Shown one piece after another: positions 57,948 through 64,000 of a stretch of DNA of 64,000 nucleotides. Source of the DNA: Siphonodentalium dalli (Eukaryota; Mollusca; Scaphopoda; Gadilida; Siphonodentaliidae); assembly GCA_032622095.1 (NCBI GenBank), contig CP136061.1, forward strand, positions 53,889,762-53,953,761. Reading direction: 5' to 3'. Each line of letters begins with the position of its first letter. Within the stretch, counting starts at the first letter, position 1. A model generated the notes under the pieces. The model had not been told where the DNA came from, did not search any database, and saw only the letters and a program-made list of their open reading frames with translations. The position numbers and the translations under genes are program-made.

Positions 57948-58170
57948 CTGTGGATGATGATTTAACATGTTGTGGAACCAATCACACTTCGTTCTGGACT
58001 TTGCGTGGTTATTCTCTCATTTCATTCAATTCTATTCAATTGTATTCTGTTCATCATACAGTGATATTACAGATTATATCAAAATGAGATACATATATAT
58101 AATATAGTGTGTATATGAAACATATCGTACTTTTTATGCTTGTTGCAAGATGGTAATAATATTGTTTCCC

Positions 58171-58759
58171 CAGGGGGGGTGAAAAAAAGGTGGTTGCGTG
58201 GTTGTGTGTATTCTTACATGAAGGATATACCGCTTTGCTGGCCCTTGTGGGTGGGTGGGTGGTCAAAGCCACCAACAAGCAATTTTTTCCGCAACTAAAA
58301 AAAAATTCCTGCTTGTTTTTGAGTGTTTTGGCAATGAGTTGGGCTTCAAACCCACTTTGAATAAGAGAAATAATGTAATTATAACTGTAAACTGACTGCA
58401 GGCAGTTATCGTGTTGTATTTTTTTGCAAATTTTTAAATCCAAGATGGCCGCTGGCAGCCATGTTTTTTTGGCCGAATGACCTCAAAATGACTCATTCCT
58501 ATTTACATATCCATGTTAACATCCATGATAAATAGTATGCACAGAAATTCATATACAGCTGTTTACAGTGAATTTCCCCCCGCAAATCTCTGTTTTAGTG
58601 TTAAAAGGGGGGTGGGTGTCAAAAAATGGTCGGAAAAAACTTCCGAAAACGGAAAAAAATTTGGCGGTGGGGGTGGGTGGGTACAAAAAATGATCGAAAG
58701 GGAAAAAATGCCATACGTGCCTGAATTTTTTTTTCGACCCCCCCCCCCCCCCCCCCCTG
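58171..58759 (+). mobile_element. CAGGGG-type transposon, 589 bp copy
   Basis: Begins CAGGGGGGGTGAAAAAAAGG and ends with a C run then CTG, flanked by exact 7-bp GTTTCCC at 58164-58170 and 58760-58766. The body matches 13519-13986 (ACCAACAAGCAATTTT, TGACTGCAGGCAGTTATCGT, AAGATGGCCGCTGGCAGCCA, CCATACGTGCCTGAA) but includes 100 bp more (about 58510-58610). It lies in the intron between the 104- and 181-bp sulfotransferase exons, in the opposite sense. No coding capacity. Confidence 0.8.
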
Positions 58760-58804
58760 GTTTCCCCTCTTGTTTTGCAAAAGCCTTTTCCCCCATTGAG
58801 CTCT

Positions 58805-60110
58805 GAGATCAACTCACTGAATACTGGGTACCATCAGGGGGCGGCATAGTGCGACAAAACTATCACACCTGCTGTATATGGATGATATAAACCATATGGG
58901 TGCCACGCATATCAATTGCAGCAACAACTCGACGTGGTGATAACTTAATAGTAATGATATAAGAATGAAGATCGGCTATGACAAATGCGCCATACTGACT
59001 TGCGTTAAAGGTAATATTGAAACTAAATGTGAGTTTAAATTAGAATGGAACGGCACCACACAGGAACTAGACTAAACAGAAGTGTACAAATATATTGGAA
59101 TTGACCAATATGTTGGAGTAGAACATGCAAAAATGGAACATTCAATGGCATGCATTATATTAAGGCAGGTGTGGAAATTATATACTTATCAGGGCAAGAT
59201 GGTGGGAGACGTTTAATTGAGTTGGCATATGGCAGTGGTTGGTCGCGATAGGTATATCAGGCATAGCAGTGATGCGTACATAAAATGCATTTGACGACAC
59301 GAAAAAGTAACAAAAAGAAATATTCCATAACTAAACAGTCACTGCAGTTCAGAGCAGAATTAGGTATCGAGACACGAGTAGGGAATGGACAAGAATCTGG
59401 GGAGGCCAACAAATTGAAATTAGAACTGAAGAGCAAAATGAAAGACAAATGGACAGAGCGATAGGAACAGTTTCTGAAGCTAATGCAAGGACAACACGCC
59501 AAAAAATAAGTGCACAGCACTGCGACATTCAGATGGTTGCAGCGTGCAGGCTTGAAGGCTCAAACCGAGTCCCTTCTTATCGCGGTTCAAGATCAGGTCA
59601 TTAGTATTCGTTACTCTATCAGAACAAGAACCACAGGAAGAATATTGACCCTACATGTGGAGTGTTCCGCCAACATCCTGAGACAGTAGAATTCGAACAT
59701 AATCTGCCTGCCCAAGATTAGCTAGTTCAGAACATCTTGAACGCCATAATAACGATGGGCGATATGTTCATTGGTCCATCTGTAAGCATTGTAACATGCA
59801 AGCTACAGCTAAATGGTATTAACACTCTTTCCCGAATGTAACATCTATTGACAAAATTACAGTCATTTTGGAACACCCAGGTTCATATTGACCGAACCAT
59901 CTCGTGTAGCAAGAACAGGGACGATCACATGTGCCTGCTCATAGATGGTTCGATCCCAAGTGACCCCAATATCATCGAGAAACAACTTTACAAGGTGCCA
60001 ATGTTTTGTTTGGCGTCTGAAATTCCAAGAGGAGTGTTTGCATGATGGAGTCAAGATAAAGGATTATGTTCACTTTTATTACAACTCACAGCTACCAAAC
60101 CCATTGATGC
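58805..60110 (+). pseudogene. LINE reverse-transcriptase and C-terminal relic (intronic)
   Basis: The plus strand, across several frames, gives HLLYMDDIN with the catalytic YMDD at 58875-58886, then SNDIRMKIGYDKCAILT, EVYKYIGI, QDGGRRLIELAY, LKAQTESLLIAVQDQ, NHRKNIDPTC, EHLERHNNDGRYVHW, KWY and finally IDRTISCSKNRDD with LLIDGSIPSD. This ordered series matches a widespread invertebrate and cnidarian non-LTR element whose C-terminus ends in a DR..+N+PDI...LIDIA.P.D domain. At least five frameshifts and several stops are present; the N-terminal part is missing. Nested in the sulfotransferase intron in antisense orientation. Confidence 0.75.
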
Positions 60111-60121
60111 AGAATTTTAAG

Positions 60122-60834
60122 AGTATAATCCACTATGGATTATATTCGAAATACTAAATGTGAAATTTATAAAGGTTTTTAAAATATATTTTTTCGAACC
60201 CAAATCCAACAAACACGATATCTAAGAAAAAATTATGGGAATGTGTACTGAACATTGTGAAGAATGATGAACAATAAAAATATATTCATATTTAACAAGC
60301 GTTCTTTGAAAACTTTACTCAGGACCACTTGTTTACAAATGGTAGATTTACTTTCTCAGTAATGCTGTCCAGAAGTGGACACTTGATGGGTGGATTATGG
60401 GTCACCATGTGTCCAGTGTAGCTGGGATTATTATCAGCCTGTGTGTCTACGGGGCCATAAGGGATTATACCATGGTTGGTGACCTATTTAGTGGTTATAG
60501 GGTGGTGTGCTAAATTGAAGCTTAAGAAATTATATTGTCAACTCACCACTGTCAATAGTTAACCAACTGCTGCCAGCTCCCAGTCAGCCAAGTTTGGGAA
60601 GTGAATCTATCATTTGTAAACAGCTGGTTTTAATTAAGTTTTTCAAAGAACACTTGGTAAATATGAATATAACTTTATTGTTTATCTTTCTTCTCAGTAT
60701 TCAGTACACATTTCCATATTTTTTCTTAGAAATTGATTTTGTGTTTGTTGGATTTGGGTTCGAAAAAAATATTTTTTTAAACCTCTATAAAGTTCACATT
60801 TTGAATTTCTAAGATAATCCATCATAACTTATAC
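60122..60834. repeat. Inverted repeat, arms about 240 bp, spacer about 230 bp
   Basis: Left arm 60122-60367 and right arm 60598-60834 share, as complements, TTTTTTCGAACCCAAATCC, AACAAACAC, TCTAAGAAAAAATTATGG-like, ATGTGTACTGAA, ATATTCATATTTA and CTTGTTTACAAATG-like blocks, with perhaps 15% divergence. The spacer is unique and GGGTCACC-rich. No target duplication is clear. Could be an old foldback MITE. Confidence 0.75.
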
Positions 60835-61078
60835 TGTTAAAATTGTGCATCTATGGGTTTGGTTGCTGTGATTACAAATAAAATTGAACAGAATCCTGTA
60901 TTTTGACTCCTTCAAATTTGGGTTGAAAATGGGTTAGCAAAGCCTTAAACATCAAAACTACAATTAACCAACAAGAGTACAGATTTTGTTGTAATTCTCT
61001 CCTGCACCTTACCCCAAAATCCGTTGGAGGGCACCACCAATGGAATTACTTCACGGTAGCCTATGGTATCGTACATAC

Positions 61079-61182
61079 CTTGATCATGTCTTCATAGTAT
61101 AAAATAAGCGGGTCCAGCTCCGGGTTCTCTTTGAACAGCTCTTCATATTGCCGCTCATATCCAAACCAAGAACCATGAGGCA
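61079..61182 (-). CDS. Cytosolic sulfotransferase, exon with GSW and YEDM motifs
   Basis: Acceptor GTTTTGTGTTACAG and donor ATCAAG/GTATGT frame 104 bp (phase 1 start, phase 0 end). It encodes VPHGSWFGYERQYEELFKE then NPELDPLILYYEDMIK. The family has a 95-bp exon here with V.YGSWFDHV..WW.......LFL.YEDMK, so this exon is three codons longer and has the same phases. It joins in frame to the 57767-57947 exon (YEDMIK then DPMCTV). Tyr-Glu-Asp-Met sits in the conserved core beside the PAPS site. The 3.1-kb intron between holds a LINE relic, a CAGGGG element and an inverted repeat. Confidence 0.9.
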
Positions 61183-61243
61183 CTGTAACACAAAACAACT
61201 ACCCATATGAACCAAATACGTGTATGACGATGCCAACCCCTAC

Positions 61244-61316
61244 CTGAAAATAGTGTGTCTGTGCAGTCTGTCATTTGCAGAATTAGGTCCCAGAGGGTGA
61301 ATTTAGTCACGATACC
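61244..61316 (-). CDS. Possible additional sulfotransferase exon
   Basis: A 73-bp interval between acceptor CCCACTCTGCAG and donor TTTTCAG/GTAGGG ends in phase 1, as required by the next exon. It reads GIVTKFTLWDLILQMTDCTD then TLFSG. The family has ..G.W..F...F..GK just before V.YGSW, so Trp and the final Gly could correspond, but the spacing is six residues longer. Part of the sequence (AAATTCACC and GGTGATACTATCCC) recurs in diverged form at about 61515-61600, so it may be repeat-derived intron instead. The conserved RNPKD exon was not found; it should be beyond the right edge. Confidence 0.4.
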
Positions 61317-61711
61317 CTGCAGAGTGGGATAGTATCACCAAATTCACACATCATCTTCTGGGAAGTATCTATAATCTCAAATTCATTGTTTTGAGTTACT
61401 TTTTCCTTTCTGAGAAGTTTCTATTTCCCCTAATTTGCAGAAGATAAAATGTCAACTGCGTGGGTAACTTAAATCGGATCCCAGGTCTCCTATAGCAGCT
61501 GAGCCCTAAGCAGAATGAGGTGAATTTGGTGACTTTAGTGTTTCTAGCGCGCTATGCGGGGTAGCATCACCAAATCTACCCACTGTTGACCTCATTCTGA
61601 AAATGACATGCACACTACTTGCAGGCGTGCCACATCACTACCACCCTCTATAACCATTTATATACTAAATGGATTCTCCAATTCAGTCATAAAGTGTACA
61701 TCGGAATGGAC
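61317..61711. other. Intron or flank; diverged internal repeat
   Basis: About 61515-61600 is a diverged copy of about 61290-61350 (GGTGAATTT.GT, ATCACCAAAT). Nothing coding recognised. Confidence 0.4.
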
Positions 61712-62690
61712 TCACTTATTATCTGAACATTTCCTATGGGATAACTACTCATCAATTATGTTTCAGTATATAAAGGGTTAATCTTAATATCTTAACTTTT
61801 TTTCTGGGATAACTACTCACCAATTATGTTTTAGTCTAGAAAGGGTTAATCTTAATATCTTAACATTTTCTGTGGGATAACTATTCATCAATGATTTTTT
61901 AGTATAGAAAGGGTTAAACTTATTTTCTGAACATCTCCTATGGGATAACTACTCATCAATGATGTTTTAGTATATAAAGGGTTAAACTTAATATATGAAC
62001 ATTTTCTATGGGATAACTACTCATCAATGATGTTTAGTATAGAAAGGGTTAGACTTAAAGGCACGTGAGGCCTTAGTTGTCGAAAATATTCATATTTGTT
62101 CCAATCACCGTAAACAGAAAAAACAGTAAAACGCATACAGTTTCGTTCATATATACTATGACCATCGCGTAAACAGCATGTTACCATAAAGACCTACTAC
62201 CTTTTACCTAAGCAAGCGCCTGATTGCGTTACAGAAGACAGCACAATGCTACTGACTAATCACACACAAATGGCATAAACGCTCTTTATTAGTTCCATAT
62301 CAGGAATTCACACACAAAGAACGCTCTTTATGTTTACCATCATAATATAAACAAACACCAGAAAAGTAACTTTTTTATGATATTGTTTACATAACAATGG
62401 TCAACCATATGGCAATAACATACTGTTTATGCGATATTTCTTATTTGTATACGGACAACGTCTGTCTACATTTTGATGTTCTTTCTGTTTGTGGCGGTTT
62501 TTGACGGTTGGAAATATTTTCACAGGATACCCAACGCCAAGGCCAACCGTACCTTTAATATCTGAACATTTTCTATGGGATAACTACTCATCAATGATGC
62601 TTTAGTATAGAAATGGTTAAACTTATTAGCTGTACATTTCCTATGGGATAACTACTCATCAATGATGTTTTAGTACAGAAAGGGTTTAGA
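61712..62690 (+). repeat. 68-bp tandem repeat, about 7 units, interrupted by a MITE
   Basis: The unit is CTATGGGATAACTACTCATC then AATGATGTTTTAGTATAGAA then AGGGTTAAACTTAATATCTG then AACATTTT. Five units precede and two follow the MITE at 62055-62558, which splits the TTAA of ..AGACTTAATATCTG... Other units show the intact site. Confidence 0.9.
62055..62558 (+). mobile_element. TTAA-target MITE, family M2, copy 1
   Basis: 504 bp with TTAA at each end and termini AGGCACGTGAGGCC and GGCCAACCGTACCT. It is inserted in the 68-bp tandem array, whose other units preserve the empty TTAA site. Shares with copy 2 TCACACACAAATG.CATAAAC, ACGCTCTTTAT, CCATATCAGGAA, ACATACTGTTTATG and GTGGCGGTTTTTGACGG-like blocks. 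AGG start plus TTAA suggests a Kolobok-type source. Confidence 0.85.
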
Positions 62691-62694
62691 GAGG

Positions 62695-62800
62695 ATTAAA
62701 TTGTACTCGGTATTCATATGCCCAATGTAGCCGGTATTCAGGATTCATATGCCCAATGTAGCCGGTATTCAGGATTCAACCAAAAGGCTGGTACGCAGCT
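62695..62800 (+). repeat. Short tandem duplication
   Basis: CATATGCCCAATGTAGCCGG then TATTCAGGATT occurs twice in direct succession. GGTATTCAGGATTCA resembles the minisatellite at 63451-64000. Confidence 0.75.
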
Positions 62801-62933
62801 GTGATAGCACAAAATTACATACAATGTGATCCCAATTTTGGTGTACGTCGGTCTAATACTTCTTGATATGTGTGAGCATTATGCTATTAGTGTAAAATTA
62901 CTAAGTATTTATTCTAACTTTTCTTAAAGACAC

Positions 62934-63450
62934 GGGCGGCGTTCGTTGCAGAAATATTCATATCTCTTCAAATCGCCATCAACAGAAGGAATATTAAAAT
63001 ATATATAGTTTTGTTCATATGCCAAACATCATCAGCGCTTAAATAGTATATTGTCGTCAAGACGTACGATGGTGTACGTAAACAAGAGTCTGCTCGTGTT
63101 ACAGAAGTTTTGCTTCTGTTTATATAACACAGCGCAATTCTATTGGTTGATCACACACAAATGATATAAACGCTCTTTATTATTTCCATATCAGGAAAAC
63201 AGTAACAAAAACTATCTTTATGTTTACCATATCAGGATCTAAACAAAAGCCAGATTCTCTAACGTTTTTTGCTTTTGTTTACATAACTAAGGAAAAACAT
63301 TTGACAATAACATACTGTTTATGCCATATTTCTGATTGGTATAAGAACAAGGTCTGTCTATATTTTACTATTATTTCTGTTTATGGCGGTTTTTGACGGA
63401 GGTGAATATTTTAGCAGCATACCCACCACCAACGCCGCCCGTATCTTTAA
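62934..63450 (+). mobile_element. TTAA-target MITE, family M2, copy 2
   Basis: 517 bp, TTAA at each end, with well-preserved inverted termini AGACACGGGCGGCGTTCG and its complement CAACGCCGCCCGTATCT. Its right TTAA is the TTAA of GTTAACTGG-type minisatellite sequence. Lies upstream (in gene sense) of the recognised sulfotransferase exons. Confidence 0.85.
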
Positions 63451-64000
63451 CTGGTACGCAGGATTCCCCCTCTCTGTTAAGTAGTAATCATGATTCACCC
63501 CCTCTGTTAACTTGTATTCAGGATTCCCCCCTCTCTGTTAACTGGTATTCGGGATTCACCCTCTCTGTTAACTGGAATTCGGGATTCACCCCTCTCTGTT
63601 AACTAGTATTCAGGATTTCACCCTCTCTGTTAACTGGTATTCTGGATTCACCCTCTCTGTTAACTAGTATTCATGATTCACCCTCTCTGTTAACTAGTAT
63701 TCATGATTCACCCTCTCTGTTAACTGGTATTCAGGATTCCCCCTCTCTGTTAACTAGTATTCAGGATTCACCCTCTCTGTTAACTAGTATTCATGATTCA
63801 CCCTCTCTGTTAACTGGTATTCATGATTCACCCCTCTCTGTTAACTGGTATTCATGATTCACCCCTCTCTGTTAACTAGTATTCATGATTCACCCCTCTC
63901 TATTAACTGGTATTCAGTATGCACCCCTCTCTGTTAACTGGTATTCATGATTCACACCTCTCTATTAACTGGTATTCAGTATGCACCCCTCTCTGTTAAC
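63451..64000 (+). repeat. 31-bp minisatellite running off the right edge
   Basis: The unit is CTCTCTGTTAACTGGTATTC then AGGATTCACCC, with CTAGT/CTGGT and CAGG/CATG variants; about 17 units are visible. It starts at the M2 copy-2 boundary. The short open frame at 63393-63602 across it is an artefact. Confidence 0.92.

Noticed and set aside
57948-57968. N-terminal extension (MLNHHPQ) of the open frame containing the 181-bp sulfotransferase exon
   Set aside because: It lies upstream of a good CAG acceptor at which the reading joins the previous exon in phase; the extension is intron.
1-64000. CRISPR arrays, bacterial operons, rRNA genes or phage modules
   Set aside because: The tandem arrays lack unique spacers between conserved repeats, and there is no dense coding; all signals are those of a eukaryotic genome.

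Overview
The window looks like animal nuclear DNA, most likely from a marine invertebrate (a mollusc or other lophotrochozoan would fit; a deuterostome such as amphioxus cannot be excluded). The signs are AT-rich sequence with almost no long open frames, spliced exons with GT/AG borders, a tRNA-derived SINE, several families of non-LTR retrotransposons, TTAA-target MITEs, Helitron-like repeats with GTCT-type microsatellites, and many minisatellites. No bacterial gene organisation, operon, CRISPR or complete RNA gene was seen.

The only host gene recognised is the 3' part of a cytosolic sulfotransferase (SULT family) on the minus strand. It has a 104-bp exon (61079-61182), a 181-bp exon (57767-57947) and a 110-bp terminal coding exon (54565-54674), with a tentative extra exon at 61244-61316. 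The upstream exons must lie beyond the right edge. The terminal exon is present a second time, identical, at 50053-50162, because a 4.5-5.1 kb segment is tandemly duplicated (47101-51619 and 51620-56703). Each unit holds a truncated or partial gag relic, an LTR-like repeat, a TTAA element, the terminal sulfotransferase exon and a 39-bp purine-rich minisatellite (about 21 units in one copy, about 36 in the other).

Layout, left to right. 1-4.6 kb: degenerate tandem repeats. 4.6-8.5 kb: a long inverted-repeat pair around an unidentified frameshifted coding relic. 9-14 kb: CAGGGG-terminated transposons with 7-bp target duplications, a TTAA MITE and a SINE. 14-22.9 kb: a LINE tail, arrays of about 150-bp core repeats, a 2-kb TIR element, Helitron-like repeats, a long hairpin and a 36-bp minisatellite. 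23.7-29.7 kb: a decayed LINE with ORF1 and ORF2 (endonuclease and reverse transcriptase), interrupted by a MITE and an LTR-like element. 29.7-33.5 kb: Helitron-like pieces and a head-to-head array of about 180-bp repeats. 35.4-36.1 kb: a DIRS-like retroelement relic with RT and tyrosine-recombinase pieces. 39.8-47.4 kb: LINE relics and an LTR-retroelement relic with gag-like and env-like pieces but no pol. 47.1-56.7 kb: the tandem duplication. 56.7-64 kb: sulfotransferase introns holding another LINE relic, a CAGGGG element, an inverted repeat, a 68-bp tandem array, two related TTAA MITEs and a 31-bp minisatellite that runs off the edge.

Most of the window is therefore dead mobile DNA around one gene end. 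Its value is that several insertions can be read precisely, because the empty target site is preserved in an adjacent repeat copy or in an interrupted reading frame. All similarity statements come from reading the sequence by eye; no database search was run.
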